Source: an uncultured Ruminococcus sp.
Lineage (GTDB): Bacteria; Bacillota; Clostridia; Oscillospirales; Ruminococcaceae
DNA length: 64,000 nucleotides
Direction of reading: 5' to 3'
Assembly (NCBI GenBank): GCA_947169885.1
Contig: CAMVRM010000007.1
Span: 1-64,000, forward strand
Both the position numbers and the translations under genes were made by a program. A model generated the notes under the pieces. It made no database searches. It saw nothing but the letters and a program-made list of their open reading frames with translations, and had not been told where the DNA came from. Below, piece by piece: positions 1 to 9,378 of this stretch; position 1 is the first letter of the stretch; every line of letters begins with the position of its first letter.

Positions 1-89
1 AGAGAGCTAAAAGAAAAGAGGTCACAAACCAAATTCTTTCTTATTTCTTATCTCTAATTTCTTATTTATTATCTCTTATCTCTTATCTC

Positions 90-1301
90 TTATCTCAGTT
101 TGAAGTGCAGGGGCATTCCGTTGCGCATTGCGATGTTGACTTCGCCTTGTATGAGGGGGAGGAAGTACTTGATCGCTTCGTCGGAAACGTTGTTGGCAGA
201 GGAGTTTATCCACTCTTTCGGGAAGAATTTTTCCTTGTTGGCGAGCAGGGAAGTGTCAGCCGTTTCGATCGTTACGACATAGGGCTTGTCCGAAAGCCTG
301 CGGAAGACCATTGTAACGCCCGTTTCGCCGCGCATAGCCGCCTTTACAGCTTCTGCACCTATCGCCTCGGCTTCGTCAATGTCCGTCTTGGAACAGATGT
401 GGCTTGAACACCTCTGCATGACGTTCAGTTCGATAGAACGCACCTTACAGCCGATGTTCTCACGCACAAGCGTTTCGAGTGCCTTGCCGATGCCTGACAG
501 ATACTTGTGACCGAAATTGTCCACCGCACCGCTTCGCATATCATCGCCGCAGTCAAGCTCCACGCCCTCGGAAACCGCCACGATGAGCGCCATGTGTTTT
601 GCCCTCTCCGCACGAACGTCCTCGAGGAACTTCTCAGCCGAGAACTTGCTCTCAGGCAGATAGATAAGGTGCGGCGCTATCTCGTCATTCGCCCTCAGAA
701 CGCAGGTGGAAGCCGTCAGCCAGCCTGCGTGCCTGCCCATTATCTCGATTATCGTTACCGAATCTATCGAATACACGCTCGAATCACGGATTATCTCCTG
801 CACCGTTGCGTTGACATACTTCGCCGCCGAACCGAAACCGGGGGTGTGGTCGGTGACGGGCAGATCGTTGTCTATCGTTTTCGGCACGCCGATGAAACGG
901 ATACCCGAGCCTGTGTCACGGGCATACTCCGAAAGCTTCTGAACCGTGTCCATAGAATCGTTTCCGCCGATGTAGAAAAATGCTTCGATACGGTGCTTGT
1001 TGAGCGTGTTGAAAATTTGCTCGTAGATCTGAACGCCGCCGTCGTCCTCGAGAGGGGGCAGCTTGAACCGACATGAACCCAGCACGGTCGAGGGGGTCTG
1101 ACGGAGCAGTTCCATGTCCTCATTGGTGCGGATAACACGCTTTAAGTCAAGCAGTTCGTCCTTGATAACGCCCTCAATGCCGCATCGAGAGCCGAAAACA
1201 GCGTCAATTTCGGGGGTTTTGAGTGCCTGCCCGAAAACGCCCACCAGTGAAGCGTTGATAGCGCAGGTGGGTCCTCCCGACTGTGCGATAAGAATATTCA
1301 T
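90..1301 (-). CDS. pfp: 6-phosphofructokinase family, probably PPi-dependent
   Basis: ORF 90..1385; internal start MNILIAQSGGPTCAINASL; motifs GGNDSM and PKTIDNDL. Confidence 0.9.
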   Translation of the reverse strand: MNILIAQSGGPTCAINASLVGVFGQALKTPEIDAVFGSRCGIEGVIKDELLDLKRVIRTNEDMELLRQTPSTVLGSCRFKLPPLEDDGGVQIYEQIFNTLNKHRIEAFFYIGGNDSMDTVQKLSEYARDTGSGIRFIGVPKTIDNDLPVTDHTPGFGSAAKYVNATVQEIIRDSSVYSIDSVTIIEIMGRHAGWLTASTCVLRANDEIAPHLIYLPESKFSAEKFLEDVRAERAKHMALIVAVSEGVELDCGDDMRSGAVDNFGHKYLSGIGKALETLVRENIGCKVRSIELNVMQRCSSHICSKTDIDEAEAIGAEAVKAAMRGETGVTMVFRRLSDKPYVVTIETADTSLLANKEKFFPKEWINSSANNVSDEAIKYFLPLIQGEVNIAMRNGMPLHFKLR

Positions 1302-1607
1302 ATTTTCCCAACCTTTCGTATTTTGCGATATATCCCTATTATAGCACATTCTTCCAACACGTTCAATAAATAAATGTGAAAACAATCTTAAATAAGAAAT
1401 AAGAATTAAGAAATAAGAAAGTCAATAATTTCTCGACAGTGTTTTGTACAAAATAAACAGCGTACTGTCACTTTCTTTGTGCAAAGTAACAGTACGCCGC
1501 TATGAATGGTAAAGAGGGTCAATCGTTGAACTCTATTTAAATAGTAAGAGAATACGCATTTATCTCTTGATAGCCCCGAGCCGCACAAATTTACGTCCTA
1601 ATCAATC

Positions 1608-1901
1608 TTATGTGCGAGGGCAATGAGCCGTCCGCCCGAGGACTTTTTTCAGTGCGCTTACGCTTGCTGAGTGGCAGCGCACTACTTTCACACTGTCTTT
1701 CTCCGCTTTCTTGTCAACGATACCGACCATTTTGTGCGAGCAGGTGCTTGTGAACACCACTATCAGATCGGGCTGTCCTATCTTACTGCTCAGATCGGCG
1801 GGCATCTGCGTGAAAACTTTCGCCTTACAGTTATAAGCTTTGCAGATCTCTTTGTACCTGCCTGCCATGCGGTCGTTTCCGCCAACTACTACTATACTCA
1901 T
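1608..1901 (-). CDS. DUF2325 domain-containing protein
   Basis: 97 aa, MSIVVVGGNDRMAGRYKEIC...SDLIVV-like core; DUF2325 style. Confidence 0.75.
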   Translation of the reverse strand: MSIVVVGGNDRMAGRYKEICKAYNCKAKVFTQMPADLSSKIGQPDLIVVFTSTCSHKMVGIVDKKAEKDSVKVVRCHSASVSALKKVLGRTAHCPRT

Positions 1902-1920
1902 TATATACTCCTTTTCTAAC

Positions 1921-1938
1921 AGTTAGCCAATGCTAACT
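1921..1938. promoter_or_regulatory. Inverted repeat AGTTAGC-caat-GCTAACT, putative metalloregulator (DtxR/MntR-like) operator
   Basis: Perfect 7-bp arms read directly; 20 bp upstream of the DUF2325 start. Confidence 0.55.
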
Positions 1939-1953
1939 AATCAGCCATGTTAA

Positions 1954-1975
1954 AGAGTTAGCTTGTTCTAACTCT
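1954..1975. promoter_or_regulatory. Inverted repeat AGAGTTAG-cttgtt-CTAACTCT, second putative operator
   Basis: Perfect 8-bp arms; shares TTAG...CTAA core with the palindrome at 1921-1938. Confidence 0.55.
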
Positions 1976-2143
1976 AAGCATATAATAACATATTTGCGCA
2001 TTCATGTCAATAAGAAAAAGAGCATAACAGCTAAATTTTACATAATATTCATTTTTCAAGATGCAAGTTTGGACAAACTAACAAACATATTTCAATAAAA
2101 ATATACAGATATAGTGCATATTGACTAACAAACAAACATTTTT

Positions 2144-3103
2144 TCAAAATTTTCTCGGGAAATAGGTCGTGAGTTCGTCTATGTCCTGCTGTGAGAGTGT
2201 CTGTTCCTGCGGCTTTTGTTTAGGGAAATGAGTATCAATGAAGCGCTTCGCACGTTCAATCTCTTCTTTATTTTTCTGTTCTATCTCTAACAAAGCACTC
2301 AGCTTGTCTGCTCTGAGCTGTTCTTCACTGAGATGAACTTCACTCGGTTCAGCTTCACTTTCATGAATTGAACTTGTTTGGTCTGTTTTGTCCTGAACAG
2401 AACTTTCTTCAACTTCATTCGGCTGAACTTCACTATTCTCGATTAAACTGTCTTTGTTTGTTCTTTTCTCAGCTAAACTCGACTTATTTATACTTGTTTC
2501 GACTATTTTCGACTGGATTCGACTTGCTTCGACTGAAATTGACTGAACTTGACTCTCCTGAACTTCATTCGACTGAACTTCACTTTCCTGAATTGAATTA
2601 TGTTTGTCTGTTTTGTTCTGAGCTGAACTTTCTTCGCTTTCACTCACCTGAACTAAACTCGCCTGAACTTCACTTCCCTGAACTAAACTATCCTCACCTG
2701 TACTAGACTTACCTATACTATCCTCGGTTAACCACATATTAAGATTTTGTGAATACTGTTTATCAAGTGTATATTCTCCGTTTTCTTTAATGTGAAGCTT
2801 TTTCTTTTCTTCGGTATAAACTGACGAATGATAACGGTCTTTTCGGATAAGATTGCTGATTTTCCAGTGTGCGATAGCCACAACGCCCGACTCAAACTGA
2901 ATGAGAAACTTGCCATTGATAAGCTCCTCGAGTATCGCCTTGCTCAGACCCAGCATTCTTGCCTGCGAGCGTGGGTTCTTCACAAACCCGTCATCGTCAG
3001 CCTGCATACCCAAGTGGAAGTAGAGCAGCTGTGCCTCGTGGGAAAGATCGAGAAAATCGTCACAGTCAATCACACTCTTTGCGAACATTCTTCTTTCTGC
3101 CAT
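2144..3103 (-). CDS. Phage replisome-organizer/DnaD-like N-terminal domain with long pentapeptide-repeat tail
   Basis: 319 aa; N-term MAERRMFAKSVIDCDDFLDLSHEAQLLYFHLGMQADDDGFV resembles replisome organizer N-terminal domains; residues ~139-263 are 5-aa repeats. Confidence 0.65.
   Translation of the reverse strand: MAERRMFAKSVIDCDDFLDLSHEAQLLYFHLGMQADDDGFVKNPRSQARMLGLSKAILEELINGKFLIQFESGVVAIAHWKISNLIRKDRYHSSVYTEEKKKLHIKENGEYTLDKQYSQNLNMWLTEDSIGKSSTGEDSLVQGSEVQASLVQVSESEESSAQNKTDKHNSIQESEVQSNEVQESQVQSISVEASRIQSKIVETSINKSSLAEKRTNKDSLIENSEVQPNEVEESSVQDKTDQTSSIHESEAEPSEVHLSEEQLRADKLSALLEIEQKNKEEIERAKRFIDTHFPKQKPQEQTLSQQDIDELTTYFPRKF
2315..2689 (-). repeat. About 25 degenerate 15-bp repeats encoding [S/N]-x-[V/I]-[Q/E]-x
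   Basis: SLVQG SEVQA SLVQV ... SEVQS NEVQE SQVQS ... SEVQP NEVEE in constant phase. Confidence 0.85.
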
Positions 3104-3327
3104 TCATGTTTCCTCCTTAAATTAAAGTAAAAAGTGAACTTTGCCTTTAATTTAATTATATCGGAAATTATCGGTATGTCAAGTATGATACGAACATTTC
3201 GTGCAAATTATACATAAAAGTTAGTTAAATTTCCACAAAAAAGTGAACATCAAAAAGAGCGCAAAAAAAGACCGCCGATCTTTTGACCGACAGTCAGTTT
3301 CTTTGCTTTGTTCTGTTAAAGAAAACT

Positions 3328-3513
3328 TTACGCTCTCTCAACCTTACCCGAACGTAAGCATCTGGAGCAAGCGTAAACGTGGCAAGGAGTACCGTTGACA
3401 ACAGCCTTTACTCTCTTAACGTTGGGCTTCCAGCTTCTGTTAGTTCTTCTGTGCGAATGCGATACCTTGATACCGTAAACGATCTGCTTTCCGCAGAACT
3501 GACACTTTGCCAT
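3328..3513 (-). CDS. rpmB: 50S ribosomal protein L28
   Basis: MAKCQFCGKQIVYGIKVSHSHRRTNRSWKPNVKRVKA; start chosen inside ORF 3328..3603. Confidence 0.95.
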   Translation of the reverse strand: MAKCQFCGKQIVYGIKVSHSHRRTNRSWKPNVKRVKAVVNGTPCHVYACSRCLRSGKVERA

Positions 3514-3708
3514 ACAAAAAGCACCCCCTTTTGAATAGGATAGTATGGGTAAATTTGACTTTTTACTCTTTGTCAATAACCAAAATATATTATACCACAT
3601 CAAAGCGCCGATTGCAAGCGTTTTTCAAAAAAAAATGTGAATTTTCGGTAAATTCGTCCTTCGTATCAAAAAATTATTGATAAGCATTAAAAAAAATCGG
3701 TCAGACAC

Positions 3709-3737
3709 TTGCAATTCGCTCGAAAATGGTGTATAAT
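3709..3737 (+). promoter_or_regulatory. Sigma-A type promoter TTGCAA-N17-TATAAT
   Basis: Direct match upstream of the M50 protease/scpAB operon. Confidence 0.65.
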
Positions 3738-3772
3738 AAATTATATGTTTATTTTGAAAAGAGGAAAGCTTA

Positions 3773-4453
3773 ATGATCTCAGCATTTATGTCAGGCGATA
3801 AAGAAACCATTATACTGACGTTTTTTGTTTATCTGATGATAATTTTTCTGATAACACCGATACACGAATTTGCCCACGCATGGGCGGCTCACAAGCTGGG
3901 CGACGACACCGCACGCCTTAAAGGAAGGCTCACGCTCAATCCGCTGGCATCGCTCGACCCGCTCGGCACGCCTGCCATGCTCCTGTTCGGCTTCGGCTGG
4001 GGCAAGCCCGTGCCTATCAACCCACTGCGCTTCAAGGAGTACCGCAAGGGCATCGCTCTGACGGCGCTCGCAGGACCCCTCTCGAACTTCATCGTGGCGT
4101 TTTTCGGCATGATCGCCTATAAGTTCGCTTTGTATTACTACTTCACGAACCCTACCGATGTGGCGTATTACATTAAATGGGCATTAGAGCTTTTTACGAC
4201 CCTGAACATCGGTCTCGGCGTGTTCAACCTTATCCCGATACCGCCCCTTGACGGTCAGAAAATACTCTCCTACTTCACCTCGAAAGAAGTGGACGAGTTC
4301 ATGTACCGCAATCAGATGTTCCTGACGCTTGCACTGTTTGCGCTCATTTCGTCGCCCATTCTGGGCAAGGTCAGGGAAGTGGTCTTTATCGGCTATGACA
4401 AGCTGACTTTCTTCATCGACCCGATCGCTCAGTCGTTATTTCCCATTCCATGA
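3773..4453 (+). CDS. Site-2 protease family (M50) zinc metalloprotease, membrane
   Basis: HEFAHAWAAHKLGDDTA (HExxH), NLIPIPPLDGQKIL. Confidence 0.9.
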   Translation: MISAFMSGDKETIILTFFVYLMIIFLITPIHEFAHAWAAHKLGDDTARLKGRLTLNPLASLDPLGTPAMLLFGFGWGKPVPINPLRFKEYRKGIALTALAGPLSNFIVAFFGMIAYKFALYYYFTNPTDVAYYIKWALELFTTLNIGLGVFNLIPIPPLDGQKILSYFTSKEVDEFMYRNQMFLTLALFALISSPILGKVREVVFIGYDKLTFFIDPIAQSLFPIP

Positions 4454-6129
4454 GCATTCCCGAGTTCAAGCTTGACGCTTTTGAAGGGCCTCTTGACCTT
4501 CTTCTGCACCTTATCCAAAAGCACAAGCTTAATATTTATGACATAGAAATTTCACTTCTTCTTGACCAATATCTGGAATACATCGAGGGTCTGGAAGAGC
4601 AGGACTTCGACTCGGCAGGCGATTTTCTCGCAATGGCGGCTCGGCTGGTCTACATCAAGACCTGTTCGCTCCTGCCCCAGCCCGAGGAAGCGGAGGAAAT
4701 GAAGAAGGAACTGCAAGGCGAACTGCTGGACTATTCCGACTGCAAGGCGGCGGCGGCAAGGCTTCTCAGGCTGTCGGTCTACGGCGAAGTGTTCGTGCGC
4801 CCGCCCGAGAAACTGCCCGTCAACAAGGTCTTTACGGGGCGCATCGACCCTCAGCGGCTCGTGGACGCATACCTCGGCATGAACGCCAAAACACGCAGTT
4901 TGAAGCCCATCCGTGCGGAGCAGTTCACGCCGCTCGTGCGCTCACGTTTCGTAACAGTCACCTCGAAGATCATACACGTTTTGAAGCGCCTGCTGAGATC
5001 GGGCGAATGCACCATTGCGGAGCTGTACGTGGGCGTGACCGACAGATCTTCACGTGTGGCGACATTTCTTGCGGTGCTGGAACTTGCAAAGTCGGGGCGC
5101 ATCAGGCTCAACGATGACAACACGGTCATAAGTTTCAACCGCAATGCTCCACGCCGTCATGCTCCCGAAAACAAAGTTAATATTGTTACATCGGTCAGAA
5201 AGTCCGAGTATGTCAAGCCGCTTGTTACCGTTGAACGGACTGTTAATAAGGCGGAATATGTCAAGCCGCTTGTTGCTGTTGAACGGACTGTTAATAAGGC
5301 GGAATATATCAAGCCGTATGTTACTATTGAGCAAATTGTTAATAAGCTTGAATACGTAAAGCCTGTTGTTACTGTTGAAGAAATTGTTAACAAGCAGGAA
5401 TATGTAAAGCCGTCAGTTGCTGTTGAAGCAGTTGTAAATAAGCTTGAATATTCTGCGCCTGTGGTTACTATCGAACAAACGTTAAATAAGTCGGAGTATA
5501 TCAAACCGAGACTTGTTATTACCGAAACACTTGCAAAACGGGGCTATTTACAGCCTGAGATATACATAAAACAAGTGACGAACGAACAAGAAAACAGTTC
5601 GGGAAATGTTACTATTGAACAAGTTCCTGTTAAAGAGGTCTACCTTGCACCGAACGTTACTGTCGGGACTGTTGCAGAGGTCACGCCGTATATAGTTCGT
5701 GAAGAAGAACACACGGACATAACGCCCGTTGTTAATATCCTGCAATCGACTGTACCTGAAACGGAAGAAAAAGCTGTTGTTCCTGCGCCTGTTATCGAAC
5801 GGCGTTTTGATGACCTGACTTTCGGTGAACAGGAAACAGAAGTTCGCATGGCAGACGGGCAGGGAAGTGCTGAGGTTCATATCCTGCAACTTGCTGACGA
5901 AACGCCCGAGGGTGAGCATACTATTAATAATAGGCACGAAACGGCTAAAACTGCCGCACTCGATGCCGTCGGGATTGTTCACACAAAGGCGATACCTGCG
6001 TTCCTCCTGCTGACCGACAGCACGCCCGAACGCACTGAAAAAATCAACAATAACCGCTTCGGAATGCGCTTTTTCTGGGGCTATCCCGCAAAAGGCAGCT
6101 GCTGGAGCTATCGGAGGGTGAGATTATGA
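4450..6129 (+). CDS. scpA: Segregation and condensation protein A with unusual C-terminal repeat extension
   Basis: FEGPLDLLLHLIQKHKLNIYDIEISLLLDQYLEYI; followed directly by scpB; 559 aa versus a usual ~250 aa. Confidence 0.92.
   Translation: MSIPEFKLDAFEGPLDLLLHLIQKHKLNIYDIEISLLLDQYLEYIEGLEEQDFDSAGDFLAMAARLVYIKTCSLLPQPEEAEEMKKELQGELLDYSDCKAAAARLLRLSVYGEVFVRPPEKLPVNKVFTGRIDPQRLVDAYLGMNAKTRSLKPIRAEQFTPLVRSRFVTVTSKIIHVLKRLLRSGECTIAELYVGVTDRSSRVATFLAVLELAKSGRIRLNDDNTVISFNRNAPRRHAPENKVNIVTSVRKSEYVKPLVTVERTVNKAEYVKPLVAVERTVNKAEYIKPYVTIEQIVNKLEYVKPVVTVEEIVNKQEYVKPSVAVEAVVNKLEYSAPVVTIEQTLNKSEYIKPRLVITETLAKRGYLQPEIYIKQVTNEQENSSGNVTIEQVPVKEVYLAPNVTVGTVAEVTPYIVREEEHTDITPVVNILQSTVPETEEKAVVPAPVIERRFDDLTFGEQETEVRMADGQGSAEVHILQLADETPEGEHTINNRHETAKTAALDAVGIVHTKAIPAFLLLTDSTPERTEKINNNRFGMRFFWGYPAKGSCWSYRRVRL
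5194..5673 (+). repeat. Ten 48-bp tandem repeats (16-aa unit VNKxEYVKPxVxVExT) in the scpA tail
   Basis: Constant 48-nt spacing of VNKAEYVKP-type units; units 2-3 nearly identical, later units degenerate. Confidence 0.92.
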
Positions 6130-6716
6130 CCGACCTTACACAGCTTGCCGCACACGTTGAAGCGGTTTTGTTTTCGAGCGGCGACCCTCTCGCTGCCGAA
6201 AAAATTTGTGCGGCTCTCGGAGTTACGAAGCGTGAGTTGAATCTTGCTGTGGAAATGCTCGAAGGCAAATACGCCGCCGAGGACAGCGGCATCGAACTTC
6301 TGCACCTCGGCGAATCCTACCAGCTTGCTGTGAAAAAGCAGTATTCCGCAGACGTGAAAGCCGTGTTGGAGATAAAAAAAGGTGCGACCCTCAGCCCTGC
6401 CGCCATGGAGGTGCTGACGATCGCCGCCTATAACCAGCCCGTCACCAAGGCGTTTGTCGAACACGTCAGGGGCGTGGACTCATCGAGCGTGGTCAATTCG
6501 CTTGTCGAGAAAGACCTGCTCTGCGAAACGGGGCGGCTGAATCTCCCCGGGCGACCCGTTGCGTACAAGACCACCGAGAATTTTCTGCGTGCCTTCGGGC
6601 TGAGTTCGCTCGATGAACTGCCTGCTCTGCCCGAGCGCCAAGACCAGCTGACTTTTGAGGACACCGCTCCCGACAAGGAGGCTGACGAGGAAAATACAGA
6701 CGCAGAAGCTGAATAA
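6126..6716 (+). CDS. scpB: Segregation and condensation protein B
   Basis: AHVEAVLFSSGDPLAAEKICAAL; ALSPAAMEVLTIAAYNQPVTKAFVEHVRGVDSSSVV-type core. Confidence 0.93.
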   Translation: MTDLTQLAAHVEAVLFSSGDPLAAEKICAALGVTKRELNLAVEMLEGKYAAEDSGIELLHLGESYQLAVKKQYSADVKAVLEIKKGATLSPAAMEVLTIAAYNQPVTKAFVEHVRGVDSSSVVNSLVEKDLLCETGRLNLPGRPVAYKTTENFLRAFGLSSLDELPALPERQDQLTFEDTAPDKEADEENTDAEAE

Positions 6717-6828
6717 CTGTACGTTTTATTGTACCAATAACTGTTACTGTACAGATAAGCGTACACGAAATCTACTGCGTAAAAAAGATAAACTGTCCGA
6801 AACTTCGGACTAGAAGGAGTGACGGCTG

Positions 6829-7740
6829 TTGCCTAACAAAAAGATCATCATAGCTGCCGCAGCTATACTTTTAGTGGTGCTTGCCGTGCTGTTCAAGCCT
6901 GTGAGGATAGTGCTTCTGGTGCTGTTTTTGCTTGTTATCATCGCACTTGCGGTCGATGTTGTGGTGTATATCGATGCGTCAAAAAACGGCTTGGACATTC
7001 GGGCGAAATACTTCGGTTTTCAGGTCTATCCCCGAAAGAAAAAGGGGAGTGACGCTCCTGCTGATGATGAAGATGAACAATCGTTTGTTGATGATATAGA
7101 CGATGAACTTGTTGAAAATTCGCAGGAAGTTGTGCAGAATGACGAATCTGCCAAACCTCCGCAGACTGAAAAACCTCCTGAAACTGAGCTTGAAACTGTA
7201 CAAGAAAATGTACAGGAAGATGATGACGATGAAGCTTGGGACGGCGAACCGGAGGACGATGACGAACCTCAGACCCCCGGAAAACCACGTAAAAAGCGTG
7301 AAAATCCGCTTGTTAAAAAGGTGAAGAGCCTGCGTGCAAAGTATGAAAAGTACAAGCCGTTTATCCCGATGGCGTGGAAAGGCTTCCGACAGCTTTGCAA
7401 GACGATCCGCTTTTACATCGACGATGCGTGGGTGGATGTCGGGCGGTTCGATGCGCACGAGGCGGCGATCTATTACGGCTCGATACAGGCGCTCATCGCC
7501 GAGACTTTCAAGGACATCGCCGTGGTCTTCACGCTAAAACCACGCTGCGTCAAACGCTGTGATGTCAACGTAAAATGGGGCAAAAACGTCATTGACGGGG
7601 CGGTCTCGATGCGCATAAAACTGCGCCTGCTCACGATAATCGGCATAATTTTGCTCATGGGAATAAAATTTATCATCATAAAACTGCGGCAGCGCCGTCA
7701 AAAAAAGGCGCAGGCAGACACTTCGGCAGAGCCGACTTAA
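6829..7740 (+). CDS. DUF2953 (YtfI-like) membrane protein with acidic linker
   Basis: N-terminal TM segment, Asp/Glu-rich linker, position between scpB and ytfJ; TTG start with upstream AAGGAG. Confidence 0.7.
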   Translation: MPNKKIIIAAAAILLVVLAVLFKPVRIVLLVLFLLVIIALAVDVVVYIDASKNGLDIRAKYFGFQVYPRKKKGSDAPADDEDEQSFVDDIDDELVENSQEVVQNDESAKPPQTEKPPETELETVQENVQEDDDDEAWDGEPEDDDEPQTPGKPRKKRENPLVKKVKSLRAKYEKYKPFIPMAWKGFRQLCKTIRFYIDDAWVDVGRFDAHEAAIYYGSIQALIAETFKDIAVVFTLKPRCVKRCDVNVKWGKNVIDGAVSMRIKLRLLTIIGIILLMGIKFIIIKLRQRRQKKAQADTSAEPT

Positions 7741-7758
7741 ACGAAAGGAACGATAATT

Positions 7759-8142
7759 ATGGCTACAAATCTTGAACAGCTGGTAACTTCGGCAATGGCA
7801 AAGGTCAAGGAGATCTCCGATTCTGAAACGATAATGGGTAAGCCCGTGGTAACTCCTGACGGCACGACCATTATCCCCGTTTCAAAGGTGTCATTCGGGC
7901 TGGCTTCGGGCGGCACCGACTGGGGCGAAAAGGGCAGTTTCGGCGGTGGTTCGGGCGCAGGCGTGACCATTTCGCCGCTCGCTTTCATCGTTGTGAGAAA
8001 CGGCGAGACGAAGCTTCTCCAGCTGACCAACAACACGCCCTACCAGAACGCACTTGTCAACGTTGTGCCCGAGGTGGTCGACAAGATAATTGATTTTGTT
8101 GACAAAAAGACTGCGCCTGACGAGACTTTGGAAGAGGAATAA
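7759..8142 (+). CDS. ytfJ: GerW/YtfJ family spore protein homolog
   Basis: VVTPDGTTIIPVSKVSFGLASGGTDWGEKGSFGGGSGAGVTISPLAFIVV. Confidence 0.9.
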   Translation: MATNLEQLVTSAMAKVKEISDSETIMGKPVVTPDGTTIIPVSKVSFGLASGGTDWGEKGSFGGGSGAGVTISPLAFIVVRNGETKLLQLTNNTPYQNALVNVVPEVVDKIIDFVDKKTAPDETLEEE

Positions 8143-8202
8143 TTTTTCAGGTAAGTTTGGCTCGCATCTGCGCACTCTATATAAAAAGGAGGAGTACGCA
8201 AG

Positions 8203-9378
8203 ATGAAGTTAAACAAACAAATGTTCATATTTGTGCTGCTGTGCAGTGTTGTTATATGTATATTGGCATTTCCTGCGGCGGCACACGCTGAACCTGCACG
8301 GACTGACAGCGCAAAGGCAGCGATAGTTTTTGACCCGAGAACAGGGGAGATACTGTACGCCCATGACGAACACGAGCGCCTGCCAATGGCAAGCACCACG
8401 AAGATCATGTCGGCGCTCATCGCCCTTGAAAGCGGCGGACTTGACGAGCCGTTCACGGTGGACAGCCGTGCGATACGTGTCGAGGGTTCGTCAATGGGGC
8501 TGACCGAGGGCGACTGCGTGACGATGCGTGCGCTGGTCTGCGGTATGCTCCTGCCCAGCGGCAACGATGCGGCAAATGCGGCGGCGGTGCGTGTTGCAGG
8601 CAGTACCGAGGATTTTGTGCGGCTGATGAACGGGCGTGCGGAGCAAATGGGGCTTCACGATACGCATTTTGTCACGCCCTCGGGTCTGGACGATGACACG
8701 GACGAGCATTATTCTTCCGCATACGATATGGCGGTGCTTACGGCGTATGCACTTGACAATGCGGATTTTTCACAAATATGCTCTCAGAAGTATATCAAAG
8801 TGAACTTCGGTAATCCGCCGCAGGACAGGTGGCTCACCAACACCAACAGGCTTCTTGACAGCTGTGAGGGGGTCATCGGAGTCAAGACGGGCTTTACCGA
8901 CAAGGCGAGGCGTTGTCTTGTGTCTGCCTGCGAGCGTGACGGCGCACGGCTGATATGCGTGACGCTGAATGACCCCGACGACTGGAAAGACCACTCGGCG
9001 CTCTATGACAAATGCTTTGCGAAGATGCGTCTGACGCACATGGAAGGCTCTGGTCACGAGTATGAGATAGCGGCAGCAGGCGGCGAAAAGCCTGTAATTA
9101 CGGCGGTCGCAGCACCCTTAGACCTGATGCTCCCCGAGACCGCCGCCGACAAGATCACTGCGAAAGTGCGGCTGAAACATTTTGTTTTTGCGCCCGTGGA
9201 GAGCGGCGAACAGGTGGGCTGTATCGCTTATTACCTCGGGGAAAAGCTTATCTGCGAACTGCCGATACGTGCCGCCGAGGGTACTGCGCTCCGAAAAGCC
9301 GAGAAAAGCGAGTGGAAGAAACTGCTCAGGAATATTGACGATATTCTCGGAAAAGCGGACAGATACGGGCTTTGCTGA
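8203..9378 (+). CDS. D-alanyl-D-alanine carboxypeptidase (serine-type, DacF/PBP5 family)
   Basis: Signal peptide; MASTTKIMSALIALE (SxxK), PSGNDAANAAA (SGN), GVKTGFTDKARRCLV (KTG). Confidence 0.93.
   Translation: MKLNKQMFIFVLLCSVVICILAFPAAAHAEPARTDSAKAAIVFDPRTGEILYAHDEHERLPMASTTKIMSALIALESGGLDEPFTVDSRAIRVEGSSMGLTEGDCVTMRALVCGMLLPSGNDAANAAAVRVAGSTEDFVRLMNGRAEQMGLHDTHFVTPSGLDDDTDEHYSSAYDMAVLTAYALDNADFSQICSQKYIKVNFGNPPQDRWLTNTNRLLDSCEGVIGVKTGFTDKARRCLVSACERDGARLICVTLNDPDDWKDHSALYDKCFAKMRLTHMEGSGHEYEIAAAGGEKPVITAVAAPLDLMLPETAADKITAKVRLKHFVFAPVESGEQVGCIAYYLGEKLICELPIRAAEGTALRKAEKSEWKKLLRNIDDILGKADRYGLC

Noticed and set aside
507-1076. 189-aa plus-strand ORF opposite the phosphofructokinase
   Set aside because: Antisense to a strongly supported gene; Arg/His-rich with no domain
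2368-2706. 112-aa plus-strand ORF with ELHSxEL repeats
   Set aside because: Antisense reading of the 15-bp repeats; no RBS and no domain
5157-5504. Minus-strand repeat ORF opposite the scpA tail
   Set aside because: Mirror of the 48-bp repeats; the plus frame is continuous with ScpA
5194-5673. Possible CRISPR array
   Set aside because: Repeat unit is uninterrupted (no unique spacers), in coding phase with scpA, and no cas genes are present
6829-9378. ytfI/ytfJ/dacF cluster as proof of sporulation
   Set aside because: These genes persist in non-sporulating Firmicutes; the window has no dedicated sporulation regulators, so no claim is made
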